Positions 36,543 to 45,249 of a stretch of 54,103 nucleotides of DNA are shown here, piece by piece (within the stretch, counting starts at the first letter, position 1; every line of letters starts with the position of its first letter). The DNA comes from Gammaproteobacteria bacterium (GTDB lineage Bacteria; Pseudomonadota; Gammaproteobacteria; Francisellales; CACEW01), in assembly GCA_029256015.1 (NCBI GenBank), contig JAQSYQ010000004.1, forward strand, positions 99,032-153,134, written 5' to 3'. Both the position numbers and the translations under genes were made by a program. The notes under the pieces were generated by a model. It was given only the letters and a program-made list of their open reading frames with translations. It ran no database searches and was not told the DNA's origin.

Positions 36543-37799
36543 CTATCTATCAATATCTCCAAAAACAATATCCAACGTGGCGATAATCGCCGGTACATCC
36601 GCCAACATATGGCCTTTTATAAACTCATTCATGGCACTTAAATGGGCAAAATCGGGCGCTCTAATTTTCACTCGATAAGGTTTATTGGCTCCGTCAGAAA
36701 TCAAAAATACGCCAAACTCGCCCTTCGGATGCTCTATGCCCACATAGGTCTCACCTGCAGGAACACAGTAACCTTCGGTAAACAGTTTGAAGTGGTGAAT
36801 TAATGATTCCATATCGTGTTTCATGGTCTCGCGAGCCGGAGGCGTAATCTTATAATCATCTAAAGCCACAGGACCTGGATTATTGCGAAGCCATTCCACA
36901 CATTGGCGAACTATACGGTTAGATTGGCGCATTTCCTCCACTCTTACCAAATAGCGGTCGTAGCAATCCCCTTCTTTACCGATGGGAATATCAAAATCCA
37001 TACGGTCATAAATTTCATAAGGCTGTTTCTTCCTAAGGTCCCAAGCCACTCCCGAACCCCTTAAAATAGGGCCGGTACAGCCTAGCTGTAAAGCACGCTC
37101 TGGCGAAAGAACACCAATGCCGACCGTTCTTTGTTTCCAAATCCGGTTATCGGTCAGAAGTGTTTCATATTCATCCACACATTTTGGAAAACGCTCGGTG
37201 AAGTCCCAAATAAAGTCTAATAAGGAACCTTGGCGATTGGCATTTAACTTATCGCATTCTTTTTGATTGCGAAATACGGAAGGCTGATATTGAGGCATAA
37301 ATTTAGGCAAATCACGATACACTCCGCCCGGCCGATAATAAGCCGCATGCATACGTGCTCCTGAAACTGCTTCGTAACAATCCATTAAATCTTCACGTTC
37401 ACGAAACGCATATAAAAACACAGTCATCGCGCCCAAATCCAAAGCATTGGAGCCTATCCACATCAGATGGTTCAAAATCCGGGTGATTTCATCGAACATC
37501 ACTCGGATATATTGAGCACGAATTGGGGCTTGAACGTTTAATAATTTTTCAATAGCTAAAACATAGGCATGCTCGTTACACATCATCGAGACGTAATCGA
37601 GCCTGTCCATGTAAGGAATGCTTTGGTTAAAAGGTTTAGACTCAGCCAGTTTTTCAGTGCCGCGGTGCAAAAGGCCGATATGAGGATCAGCATGTACAAC
37701 GGTTTCACCATCCAGCTCCAATACTAAACGCAATACACCATGCGCGGCGGGATGCTGCGGACCAAAGTTAACTGTATAGTTGCGAAATTCTCCGCTCAT
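36543..37799 (-). CDS. nuoD: NADH-quinone oxidoreductase subunit D
   Basis: The 49-kDa quinone-site subunit, related to the hydrogenase large subunit; 418 residues. It opens with the quinone-site loop [22 protein letters not shown] (quoted here as [11 protein letters not shown]), followed by [31 protein letters not shown], and an ending with DIVFGDIDR, all canonical. nuoC and nuoD are separate genes, not fused as in E. coli, and overlap by 4 bases. Confidence 0.98.
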   Translation of the reverse strand: MSGEFRNYTVNFGPQHPAAHGVLRLVLELDGETVVHADPHIGLLHRGTEKLAESKPFNQSIPYMDRLDYVSMMCNEHAYVLAIEKLLNVQAPIRAQYIRVMFDEITRILNHLMWIGSNALDLGAMTVFLYAFREREDLMDCYEAVSGARMHAAYYRPGGVYRDLPKFMPQYQPSVFRNQKECDKLNANRQGSLLDFIWDFTERFPKCVDEYETLLTDNRIWKQRTVGIGVLSPERALQLGCTGPILRGSGVAWDLRKKQPYEIYDRMDFDIPIGKEGDCYDRYLVRVEEMRQSNRIVRQCVEWLRNNPGPVALDDYKITPPARETMKHDMESLIHHFKLFTEGYCVPAGETYVGIEHPKGEFGVFLISDGANKPYRVKIRAPDFAHLSAMNEFIKGHMLADVPAIIATLDIVFGDIDR

Positions 37800-38464
37800 A
37801 AATCAATTCCTTGGTCTTTGTAGCGGTTATCGTGACGGATAACCCTGGCAACTAGCGTGCGCATTTGTAAATCCACGGGCTCATAAACCACCCGTTTAGA
37901 TTCAGCATCATAGCGAACTTCAACGTTACCAATTAATGGGAAATCTTTTCTAAAGGGATGACCGATAAAGCCATAGTCTGTCAAAATTCTGCGTAAGTCA
38001 GGATGGCCATCAAATATAATGCCGAACAGATCAAAGGCTTCTCTTTCAAACCAGTTCACACCTGCCCAAATATCGATAACTGAGTCGATTCTTGGCATTT
38101 CGCCAAATACATAGGCTTTCACTCGAAGGCGGCAATTATGTTGCAAAGAAAGCAGATGATAAGCAACCCCATAGCGATGTTGCTCAGGAATTTCGGCTCT
38201 TCTGACATGAGTTTCAGCCGCTCTTGAAAATCCGGCGTCGGTGGTTTCTGAGGTAGGCCACTCATCAAAACCATAAGTGGAATAATCCACTCCGCATAAA
38301 TCAATTAACTGCTCAAAATGAAATTGATCTCGCAAAATCTGGCAGACGGCCTTAATTTCTTGAGCTTTGACTACGAGGCTTAATTCGCCGTGCTCTAATT
38401 CAGTTTTAAGCAGTCGATCGCCAAGACTTTCATTAAGCTGTTCCTGTAATTGAGTGAGTTGCAT
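37796..38464 (-). CDS. nuoC: NADH-quinone oxidoreductase subunit C
   Basis: The 30-kDa peripheral subunit, 222 residues. The signature ERE-type motif [20 protein letters not shown] is followed by [19 protein letters not shown]. The C-terminus ends in VEVRYD...EPVDL and a short tail. The ATG overlaps the nuoB stop by one base (TAATG), and its own stop overlaps the nuoD start. Confidence 0.98.
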   Translation of the reverse strand: MQLTQLQEQLNESLGDRLLKTELEHGELSLVVKAQEIKAVCQILRDQFHFEQLIDLCGVDYSTYGFDEWPTSETTDAGFSRAAETHVRRAEIPEQHRYGVAYHLLSLQHNCRLRVKAYVFGEMPRIDSVIDIWAGVNWFEREAFDLFGIIFDGHPDLRRILTDYGFIGHPFRKDFPLIGNVEVRYDAESKRVVYEPVDLQMRTLVARVIRHDNRYKDQGIDL

Positions 38465-38958
38465 TAGCTTTGCTCCTCTAAATTACGACTAGCGCTGCGC
38501 TTAATTTTATTTTGAAGCTGAATAATTCCATACAATAAAGCCTGAGCAGTGGGGGGGCAACCCGGCACATAAATATCGACAGGAACAATTCGGTCACAGC
38601 CGCGAACTACTGAATAGGAATAATGGTAATATCCGCCGCCGTTGGCACAGGATCCCATGGAAATAACCCACTTAGGATCAGGCATTTGATCATAAACTTT
38701 GCGAAAAGCCGGGGCCATTTTATTGACTAAAGTTCCTGCCACTATAATCACGTCAGACTGTCTTGGGCTAGGACGGAACACCACACCGAATCGGTCTAAG
38801 TCATATCGAGATGCACCTGTGTGCATCATTTCTACCGCGCAGCAGGCCAGACCAAAAGTCATAGGCCATAAAGAACCACTTCGCGCCCAGTTGATTAAAC
38901 TTTCGGTGCTAGTCGTCAAAAAACCTTGTTTGCCGAACAGGCCGTCTGTTACTCCCAT
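38464..38958 (-). CDS. nuoB: NADH-quinone oxidoreductase subunit B
   Basis: Subunit carrying the N2 [4Fe-4S] cluster, next to the quinone site. The tandem cysteines are in [14 protein letters not shown], with further ligands in [19 protein letters not shown] and [16 protein letters not shown]. The open frame extends to 38979, but that ATG has no ribosome site; the ATG at 38958 has AGGG upstream and gives the usual N-terminus ([13 protein letters not shown]). It overlaps the nuoA end by about 10 bases. Confidence 0.98.
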   Translation of the reverse strand: MGVTDGLFGKQGFLTTSTESLINWARSGSLWPMTFGLACCAVEMMHTGASRYDLDRFGVVFRPSPRQSDVIIVAGTLVNKMAPAFRKVYDQMPDPKWVISMGSCANGGGYYHYSYSVVRGCDRIVPVDIYVPGCPPTAQALLYGIIQLQNKIKRSASRNLEEQS

Positions 38959-39317
38959 TCTAATGCACCCTTTTTCCATTCATAAATGAAGCCCACTACC
39001 AGTAAAAACAGAAATAATCCCATGGCACTAAAGCCCAACCAGCCAATTTTGGTCATCACAACTGACCAGGGAAATAAAAAGGCTATCTCAAGATCGAACA
39101 CGATAAATAGAATGGCCACGAGATAATAACGAACGTCAAAACGCATACGGGCATCTTCAAACTCACCGAATCCGCACTCATAAGGGGACAATTTCTCAGG
39201 ACTGGGGCGATTAACCTTGGTGAATTTGGCAACGATTTTGCTGGCGATAATGGCCACGGCGCCGAACATCAGCCCGATGATAATAAAAATTAATATGGGT
39301 AGATAATTTGTTAGCAT
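38949..39317 (-). CDS. nuoA: NADH-quinone oxidoreductase subunit A
   Basis: Small three-helix membrane subunit, first gene of the operon; 122 residues. The conserved loop after helix 1, [21 protein letters not shown] in the family (here [15 protein letters not shown]), is present with its Cys. A helix with [11 protein letters not shown] follows. AGGT lies about 8 nt before the ATG. A strong promoter is at 39350-39377. Confidence 0.98.
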   Translation of the reverse strand: MLTNYLPILIFIIIGLMFGAVAIIASKIVAKFTKVNRPSPEKLSPYECGFGEFEDARMRFDVRYYLVAILFIVFDLEIAFLFPWSVVMTKIGWLGFSAMGLFLFLLVVGFIYEWKKGALEWE

Positions 39318-39349
39318 GACTTTACCTAAGCGTTCTTTTTTAAGCTTCT

Positions 39350-39377
39350 ATTATAGCGAAAAGCCTTATTGCAGCAA
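39350..39377 (-). promoter_or_regulatory. promoter of the nuo operon
   Basis: Minus strand: TTGCTG (39372-39377), a 16-nt spacer and a perfect TATAAT (39350-39355). The -10 is about 33 bp before the nuoA start. It lies between tRNA-Leu and nuoA, so nuo need not depend on read-through from secG-tRNA. Confidence 0.6.
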
Positions 39378-39390
39378 GCTCATACAAAAT

Positions 39391-39475
39391 TGGTGCCGAA
39401 GGAGAGACTCGAACTCTCACGGGTTGCCCCACCGCCCCCTCAAGACGGCGTGTCTACCAATTCCACCACTTCGGC
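39391..39475 (-). tRNA. tRNA-Leu (GAG)
   Basis: An 85-nt class II tRNA with encoded CCA. The acceptor stem is GCCGAAG/CTTCGGC, the anticodon loop TTGAGGG gives GAG, and the long variable arm is GTGGGGCAACCCG-like. The T arm has GTTCGAGTC. It lies 26 bp after secG, where E. coli has leuU. Confidence 0.96.
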
Positions 39476-39501
39476 TAAAACGGCATGTAATGTAATGTCT
39501 T

Positions 39502-39834
39502 TTACTGCCCTTGTCCAGAGTTTGAAGGGCCATTATTTACAGGAGGGATAAAATTATTGTTTTGTTGAACAGGCGGCGCTGACAACTGGTTTTCCTGGGA
39601 AGCGCTTCTTGCAGACAGATAACCTAAAGTCAAACTTGTGATAAAAAACGCAGCCATTAGTCCACCGGTCAACTTCATTAAAAATGAAGCAGGCCCACGG
39701 CTTCCAAACAAAGTCCCTGAACCGCCGCTACCAAAAGCCGCACCCATATCGGCACCTTTACCTTGCTGCAATAAAATTAAAGCAATCAGGCCTACAGCAA
39801 CGACTACATGAAACAATAAAATGATAAACTGCAT
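39502..39834 (-). CDS. secG: preprotein translocase subunit SecG
   Basis: SecG is the small accessory subunit of the SecYEG channel. The 110 residues have two membrane helices (about 3-20 and 52-70) joined by the diagnostic loop LLQQGKGADMGAAFGSGGSG and TLFGSRGPASFLMK. The tail is rich in Gln, Asn and Pro, as usual. GGAG lies 8 nt before the ATG; 14 bp from tpiA. Confidence 0.97.
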   Translation of the reverse strand: MQFIILLFHVVVAVGLIALILLQQGKGADMGAAFGSGGSGTLFGSRGPASFLMKLTGGLMAAFFITSLTLGYLSARSASQENQLSAPPVQQNNNFIPPVNNGPSNSGQGQ

Positions 39835-39848
39835 AACAACACTCCAAA

Positions 39849-40595
39849 TTATGGCGCTAACGCTATCTTTATAAATTCCTCTGCCTGTAAAGAAGCCCCG
39901 CCTACCAGTGCTCCGTCTACGTCGGGCAAATTTAACAACTCTTTGGCATTAGCCGATTTTACGCTGCCACCATATAGTATTTTGAGCTTTTTGGCAACGT
40001 TTTCGTGTACTTTGGCGATTTCCTGCCTTAAAAAAGCATGGACTTCTTGCACCTGCTCAGGAGTTGCAGCAAGGTCGGTACCGATTGCCCAAACTGGCTC
40101 ATAAGCAATAACAGAATGGGATAAATCTTGTTCAGAAACAGTCTTCAATACGACGGCAAGTTGGCGGGATACTACAGATTCAGTTTGGCCCTGCTCTCTT
40201 TGTTCTTTGGTTTCTCCAATGCAAAGCACGGGAATTAAGCCAGCTTTTCTTGCCTGAGCGAATTTGTGTGCGATAAGTTCATCTGATTCAGCATGATATT
40301 GGCGTCGCTCGGAGTGGCCGATAATAACATAAGAGCAGCCTATCTCAGCCAGCATAGTAGCCGAAACTTCTCCGGTATAAGCTCCATTATCATGACTGCT
40401 GACATCCTGAGCCCCAACTCTAACAGAAGTATTTTTTAGGCAATCTTTTAAAGAGGCGATATAAGGAAAAGGCGGGCAAATTGCCATTTCAGCCTTTATA
40501 TCTTGCGTTTTTTCCACTAGGGTAGGGATAAACTCCTTCTCCAAGGCATAGGAACCGTTCATTTTCCAGTTTCCCATAATTAACTTGTTTCGCAT
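39849..40595 (-). CDS. tpiA: triosephosphate isomerase
   Basis: Glycolytic enzyme interconverting dihydroxyacetone phosphate and glyceraldehyde 3-phosphate. In 248 residues the catalytic features are GNWKMNGS (Lys near 11), IGHSERR (His near 95), AYEPVWAIGT (Glu near 165), and the phosphate-binding YGGSV and GALVGGASL. GGAG lies 6 nt before the ATG. A perfect TATAAT at 40652-40657 (minus) could be its -10, although the only -35 candidate (TTGACT) is spaced by 20 nt. Confidence 0.98.
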   Translation of the reverse strand: MRNKLIMGNWKMNGSYALEKEFIPTLVEKTQDIKAEMAICPPFPYIASLKDCLKNTSVRVGAQDVSSHDNGAYTGEVSATMLAEIGCSYVIIGHSERRQYHAESDELIAHKFAQARKAGLIPVLCIGETKEQREQGQTESVVSRQLAVVLKTVSEQDLSHSVIAYEPVWAIGTDLAATPEQVQEVHAFLRQEIAKVHENVAKKLKILYGGSVKSANAKELLNLPDVDGALVGGASLQAEEFIKIALAP

Positions 40596-40662
40596 TCTGG
40601 CTCCGTTACAAAAATATTTTTTTAGCCTGATAGATAATTGAACAAAATCTTATTATACTTGC

Positions 40663-40693
40663 TTAGGATAAACCTAAAGTCAAACGAATGACT
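40663..40693. promoter_or_regulatory. two adjacent inverted repeats between divergent genes
   Basis: TTAGG-ATAAA-CCTAA (40663-40677) and AGTCA-AACGAA-TGACT (40678-40693) stand side by side in the 128-bp region between the tpiA and 40724-41041 starts. They resemble operator half-sites. No regulator is encoded nearby. Confidence 0.3.
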
Positions 40694-40723
40694 CGGGTAA
40701 AATGAAATTGATGGAGAATTACC

Positions 40724-41041
40724 ATGAAGATGAAGAAACAGCTACTCGTCGCCGCTGCCACTGCCGCTTTATCTACCAGTGTTTACGCTGCTACACCGCC
40801 TTGCCGTAGCAACCCTTGTGCAGCATCTTCGGCATATTCCAGCCAAACCGCTAGCAACCCATGTGCTGCAGCCAACCCTTGCGCAGCAAGCAATCCGTGC
40901 GCCGCTTCCTGCAACCCATGTGCAGTAGTTTGCAATCCTTGCAACCCTTGCATGCCAACTTACAATCCTTGCAATCCATGCGCAAGCTTGAACCCTTGCT
41001 CACCTGTTAACAGCTGCACCCCTTGCGGAGCAAGCAGCTAA
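40724..41041 (+). CDS. secreted Cys-rich NPC-repeat peptide
   Basis: A 105-residue exported protein of no family I can name with certainty. Residues 1-22 are a clear Sec signal peptide ([20 protein letters not shown], then YA, with cleavage after VYA). The mature part of 83 residues has 15 cysteines, ten of them in Asn-Pro-Cys triplets (NPCAA, NPCNPC and variants), and almost no charged residue. There is no heme CxxCH. Such regularity suggests metal binding, disulphide cross-linking or modification of the cysteines. GGAG lies about 8 nt before the ATG. The next gene starts 4 bp after the stop, so the two almost surely share a transcript and perhaps a function. Confidence 0.8.
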   Translation: MKMKKQLLVAAATAALSTSVYAATPPCRSNPCAASSAYSSQTASNPCAAANPCAASNPCAASCNPCAVVCNPCNPCMPTYNPCNPCASLNPCSPVNSCTPCGASS

Positions 41042-41045
41042 TTAG

Positions 41046-41699
41046 ATGAGTTCCAAGCATCTAGAACCTTTAGAGCAAATCCAGGAATGTTATCGGGTCT
41101 TACGTAAGGCCCATTCCAATATAGTCTGGGAAATCTTACGCCAGTCCGAACCCTTCCTCGAATGGAGCCACTACCCTAAAGGCGATGTTTACGATGCCGA
41201 AACCGCTTCTCAGTATTTCTATCATGCCCATGCCGCCGCGACTTCTACACGCAATAAAGAACATGGCCATTTTCATTTATTCTTAAGAAAAAAAGGCATT
41301 CCCAAAACCTGCAAGCCAGCCAAAATTGATAAGTCCAAACGCCCCAAAGGCAGCATCGAAGAAGAGCTCTGTCATTTAATCTGCATAGCCATGAACAAAC
41401 AGGGCTACCCTATCGCTTTATTCACGACTAACCGATGGGTCACTGGGGAAACTTGGTACAAGGCCTCAGACGTCATTAAAATGCTGGACTATTTCGCCAT
41501 GGACCATGCCTATCCATCCTGGCCTTTGAATATCTGGCTGACCCAGATGGTCAAACACTTTAAGCCTCAAATTATCGAGCTGATTAAACAAAGAGACCAA
41601 ACCATTAAAGCCTGGCAGAAGAAGCACCCGGACCGCGATGTCTATGAAGACCGCGAACTTGAGGTGACTTCTTATTTGCCGATTTCGACTGAAGCTTAA
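41046..41699 (+). CDS. uncharacterised HGHFH-motif protein (DUF6969-like)
   Basis: A 217-residue cytoplasmic protein; the composition and the blocks HYPKGDVYD and KEHGHFHLFLR recall an uncharacterised family that I believe is DUF6969, stated from memory. The closely spaced histidines (YFYHAHAAA, then EHGHFH) could bind a metal. Later blocks are FTTNRWVTGETWY and SWPLNIWLTQMV. It has no signal peptide and no membrane segment. It begins 4 bp after the Cys-rich peptide gene, with no own Shine-Dalgarno, so translation is probably coupled. Its stop shares the bases TTAA with the stop of the convergent gene. It could be a partner enzyme or maturation factor for the peptide; that is inference from context. 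Confidence 0.75.
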   Translation: MSSKHLEPLEQIQECYRVLRKAHSNIVWEILRQSEPFLEWSHYPKGDVYDAETASQYFYHAHAAATSTRNKEHGHFHLFLRKKGIPKTCKPAKIDKSKRPKGSIEEELCHLICIAMNKQGYPIALFTTNRWVTGETWYKASDVIKMLDYFAMDHAYPSWPLNIWLTQMVKHFKPQIIELIKQRDQTIKAWQKKHPDRDVYEDRELEVTSYLPISTEA

Positions 41700-44461
41700 G
41701 GTGACGGTGCCGCTTGGCCTGCCGCAGCTCCCCCGCTGCCCCCTCTAACCGGGGCAAAAACTGCTTGGGCAGCAACAGATTGGCCGGCTGCCGCACCTCC
41801 GCTTCCGCCTGTGCTGAGCTCAGATGAATCTTGAGCCAACTTAGGGTCGATTTTAAAATCAGTGCTCTCACCCGCTTCAATAAGCCCTATAAATCCTGGG
41901 TCTTGTTTTCCTCTCGGATATAAGGAGCCATATTCATCGAACATTCTATCAGCTACTTTGTTTTTGATTTTATCCCAGATATTGGGAATGATTTCCGATT
42001 GGTTCTCAATCAACTCCTCAGGGTGCTCGTTAAGGTATAAATTCGCTTCTTCATTGACTACAATGGGGAGCTTTAAGCTTGCGGTTTCCATCGTCACAAA
42101 CTCAATGACTACCATGGTGTGGATTCCTACTAACTTCTCCACGAGCTTATTGAAAGTTCCACCCGTACAAATAGGCTTATCTTCACCACCTATGTCTTTA
42201 CCTTTTTCATCCAAATTATAACCACGCTGAACTTCATAGAGACCTTCTAATAAAGAGCTTTTAGCTTCTTCAAGTTCGCATAATCTATTTTCTTCGTCAT
42301 GCATCGCTTTCCATATCAGCGCAAGCAACACTTCGAAATTGGTATATGAGATGGGCTCCCTATATTCCCTAGCAGTTAATAAAATCCTAGCGAATGCAGC
42401 TTTAGCTGCTCGATTTTTTTCATTATCGCCAGGTAAAGAGCGCATCCAGGATTTTAGTTCTTCAAGCGAGTTATAAGCGTTTTCAGGCGAGAGCATATAG
42501 TATTCTCGTAAGCTTCTAACTGACCGCCCTATCGAGCGATGAACACTGCTGGTATGGGTGCTCTGAGCATTATTGAATAGAGGAGCTGGAACAGCACCCA
42601 CACCAGCATCAGCCGGCCTATTGAACTGTAGCAGTAAGAGATTAACATAGCCCAAGACATTGGCTCTAGCAATATTGCTGTTGGCAGCATTCTCACATAA
42701 TCCAAATATATGATCTAAATGCACCTGGTTTAATAAACCAGGAGGCATATTGATTAAAGTCCTATTCATTCTTTCGGCATACAAGCATAGCCTATCAAAG
42801 TTAGCCTGATTTAGCAGGCCTGCGGCATTAACTAAAGAAATCGCTGGTAGATAAGCAATAACAGCAAGCAACTTATTGTAGTTTTCTTGGTTGAGCAAAC
42901 CCAGGCCATTCAAAATACCTACGTTGGTATCTAGGGAGCTCAAATGTTTAGCATAACTTAAAAGACCCATTAGATTGCTTTGATTTAAAATATGAACACG
43001 GTCCATGTGGACTAACAGCCGATCTAAGCTACTCAATGTTCGATGGTAGAAAGCATCATGAGTAGAAAGCAGGTCATACCATTTCCAGATAATTTCGAAG
43101 CTTGAATGATTCAAAACCCCACTGGCAACCAGAGCATTAAAAGAGGTGGCCAGGTTGAGACATAAATCCCTTAATCTAGCTAAGTTATCATTATGCTGCT
43201 TAGTATTGATTAAATTTTGACTGAGCAATTTCAACAAAAATACAGCAAAATTGCGACTAGCGATAGAGTAGCTATCAATAGAACTAGCAAGCGGAGCTTC
43301 TGCATTTAATCTGCCAGCTTTGTCCAATGCAATAAAACCTTCTAAGAGTTGATTAGAGAAACCGGAATAAGCTGCCAGAATTGAGCAAAGAGCCGGGGTT
43401 AACAATGACTTTTTGTATAAATATAAATTTCTCAGAGTTAGGGAAAATTTGTTCTGATGTTTGGCAATGGCAATCCATTCTAAATTTTGCAAATTTAATA
43501 AACCTAATGGACTTAATTTTTGCAATTCAACGGGATCAATAAAGAGTTTTGAGATCAACTCAATAGGATATTTTTTAAAAGCACCTGAACTACGAATAAC
43601 TAACGCACAATCGGCGAAGTCTATGGCCTTTTTTGGATGCTGGCATAATAACTCCACTAGCTCAGGATCAGTGACATTTGCATTCTTTAGCGTCGTTAAG
43701 CCATTGACCAGAACTATGCCATATTGTGAATTCTTGACGATATGGGAAAAATTCTGCTCATTTAACAGGCCATTTTCATTCATATAGATTAGTGCTGCTG
43801 CTAAGCTTCTTGCATTTTGCTTATTATTCAGCAGTTCACTCATATTCTTTTGGGTTGCTAGGCCCGCTTTATGCAAAGCTGCTAATCCGTCAGCAAGCTT
43901 CCAGGCATTCTGTCTATTAGCCTTAGCAGCCAATAATTTAGAATACTCAGCGCTTAAAAGATTCGCTTCGCTTAAAGCAGTTAAACCATGAGCCAAAGCT
44001 AAAGCCGTTTTCTTATCCTCTTTTAATAAAGATAAGTTTTCATCATTTAGGCAATGTGCTTTTTCTAAAACGACAATAGCAGAGCAAAATATTTTTTCTG
44101 CGCTCCATGGCCCTTCCTCATCACGCTCTTCTACAGTATTTATACCTGCTGCTCTTAAATGAGGAGGGACATAGCGTTTGGCAGCTTGTATAGCCTTAAG
44201 GTTATTGCTATTGAGCAGCCCAGTGCCATGCAAACAGCTTATAGCTTTTGCTGCATCATGTGCATATTTATCAGAAGCGGTGAGAACTTTAGTATATTCA
44301 GGATTAAGTAGATTAGCTTTTGCCAAAACGACTAAGCCGAGTGCTAACTCATCAGCATACCGTGGGCTGCTTGCTAGTATTGCCCGGGTTTCGTCTGTCA
44401 GGATCCCGGCTTCTTTTAATAGGTTATAATAATCGTCCAAGTCTAGATCTGCTGCATGCAT
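41696..44461 (-). CDS. large helical-repeat protein with Gly/Ala tail
   Basis: A 921-residue protein built for its first about 600 residues of roughly 13-15 degenerate repeats of 30-35 residues. The consensus is LxxLxxAGLLNxxNxxxLLxxxxxAxxLAxGL, with helical hairpins starting at xLLN. Examples are NGLLNEQNFSHIV, GLLNQENYNKLLAV and AGLLNQANFDRLCL. Residues about 650-880 are helical with no recognised motif. The last 45 are Gly/Ser/Ala-rich, containing GGSGGAAAGQ twice and ending in AAPSP. Such a superhelical scaffold with a flexible end fits a secreted protein-binding effector, and I recall similar LLTxxN repeats in Legionellales proteins, but I cannot name a family. No catalytic signature, no signal peptide. 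AAGGAATGAGGA precedes the ATG. Confidence 0.8.
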   Translation of the reverse strand: MHAADLDLDDYYNLLKEAGILTDETRAILASSPRYADELALGLVVLAKANLLNPEYTKVLTASDKYAHDAAKAISCLHGTGLLNSNNLKAIQAAKRYVPPHLRAAGINTVEERDEEGPWSAEKIFCSAIVVLEKAHCLNDENLSLLKEDKKTALALAHGLTALSEANLLSAEYSKLLAAKANRQNAWKLADGLAALHKAGLATQKNMSELLNNKQNARSLAAALIYMNENGLLNEQNFSHIVKNSQYGIVLVNGLTTLKNANVTDPELVELLCQHPKKAIDFADCALVIRSSGAFKKYPIELISKLFIDPVELQKLSPLGLLNLQNLEWIAIAKHQNKFSLTLRNLYLYKKSLLTPALCSILAAYSGFSNQLLEGFIALDKAGRLNAEAPLASSIDSYSIASRNFAVFLLKLLSQNLINTKQHNDNLARLRDLCLNLATSFNALVASGVLNHSSFEIIWKWYDLLSTHDAFYHRTLSSLDRLLVHMDRVHILNQSNLMGLLSYAKHLSSLDTNVGILNGLGLLNQENYNKLLAVIAYLPAISLVNAAGLLNQANFDRLCLYAERMNRTLINMPPGLLNQVHLDHIFGLCENAANSNIARANVLGYVNLLLLQFNRPADAGVGAVPAPLFNNAQSTHTSSVHRSIGRSVRSLREYYMLSPENAYNSLEELKSWMRSLPGDNEKNRAAKAAFARILLTAREYREPISYTNFEVLLALIWKAMHDEENRLCELEEAKSSLLEGLYEVQRGYNLDEKGKDIGGEDKPICTGGTFNKLVEKLVGIHTMVVIEFVTMETASLKLPIVVNEEANLYLNEHPEELIENQSEIIPNIWDKIKNKVADRMFDEYGSLYPRGKQDPGFIGLIEAGESTDFKIDPKLAQDSSELSTGGSGGAAAGQSVAAQAVFAPVRGGSGGAAAGQAAPSP

Positions 44462-44583
44462 TCCTCATTCCTTCTTTGAATTAGATAAAGTCAGAATAGG
44501 AACATGCCATAAATTTCACGCCTGCGTCAATTGGCTCAGCGCAGAATTAAGGCTTTATACTTTTTCAGCTAAAGATTGCGAAC

Positions 44584-45237
44584 TTAGGCTTTTAGTTTAG
44601 GGCTAATCGGTTCATCAAAAGCCAGCCCAGTGTGATTGCCCCCTAAGCTAAAATGCCAAAATTCAATGTCAGAAGAAATAAAGCCAAATTGCTCCATTGC
44701 TTCTCGTAAAATTTGCCGGTTCAAAAGGGCTTTTTCGCCAATCTGATCAGCCCCTGCATCAAAATGAGACAGCTCTCCAAAGAAATCAAAACAAGCCCCC
44801 ATATCACAAGCTGATCGAGATTCTAAATCCCACAAAAACACATCGACTGTGTCCCCGGTAGAATGTCGAGTGTTAAGACCTATATAACCCAAGTCAAACA
44901 GTTTGCTTTTATCAATATGAGGGTAATAAGACTTTTTACGTGAAAATTCATCTTCTGCTTGCTGGCTCCATTGATACATATCAAGAGCTGCTCTTTTAGG
45001 CCGATAGGCATCGTAAATAACTAGGCCTAGCTTATCTTGTTTTAGTAAGTAATTTTGGACTTGGCATAAACTTTCTGCCACATCAGAAAGCAGTAAGCAG
45101 ACCTCTTTTGCCTGAGGATCATAGCCATCAATGACCCTGCCCATAAAATTATCTGAGCTGGCGTACTTTAAGTCGCCTACTATCGGCTTATGGCACCTCT
45201 TTTCGCTAAGGGCTATGGCATCACATAAAGGAAACAT
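44584..45237 (-). CDS. D-alanyl-D-alanine dipeptidase (VanX/DdpX type, M15D)
   Basis: A 217-residue zinc dipeptidase that splits D-Ala-D-Ala. Motifs in order: YDAYRPKRAA with the transition-state Arg (about 75-84), TRHSTGDTVDVFLW with the zinc His and Asp (about 123-136), DMGACFDFFGELSHFDAG, and EFWHFSLGG with the catalytic Glu and the last zinc His (about 193-201). No signal peptide, so it is cytoplasmic, like DdpX/VanX. AGGAGG lies 6 nt before the ATG. It follows the MHS transporter by 12 bp. There is no vanHA partner or vanRS pair, so peptide salvage from peptidoglycan is more likely than vancomycin resistance. Confidence 0.88.
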   Translation of the reverse strand: MFPLCDAIALSEKRCHKPIVGDLKYASSDNFMGRVIDGYDPQAKEVCLLLSDVAESLCQVQNYLLKQDKLGLVIYDAYRPKRAALDMYQWSQQAEDEFSRKKSYYPHIDKSKLFDLGYIGLNTRHSTGDTVDVFLWDLESRSACDMGACFDFFGELSHFDAGADQIGEKALLNRQILREAMEQFGFISSDIEFWHFSLGGNHTGLAFDEPISPKLKA

Positions 45238-45249
45238 TTGAGCCTCCTA

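Noticed and set aside
38119..38304. Short minus-strand frame inside nuoC
   Set aside because: Out of frame within a conserved complex I gene, and no Shine-Dalgarno.
40800..41040. Regular short repeats that look at first like a CRISPR array or tandem satellite
   Set aside because: The repeats are the NPC codons of an open frame with a signal peptide; there are no constant repeats of CRISPR length with unique spacers.
44584..45237. Vancomycin resistance gene
   Set aside because: The protein is a true VanX/DdpX-type dipeptidase by motifs, but no vanH, ligase or two-component regulator is near, and the organism appears Gram-negative.
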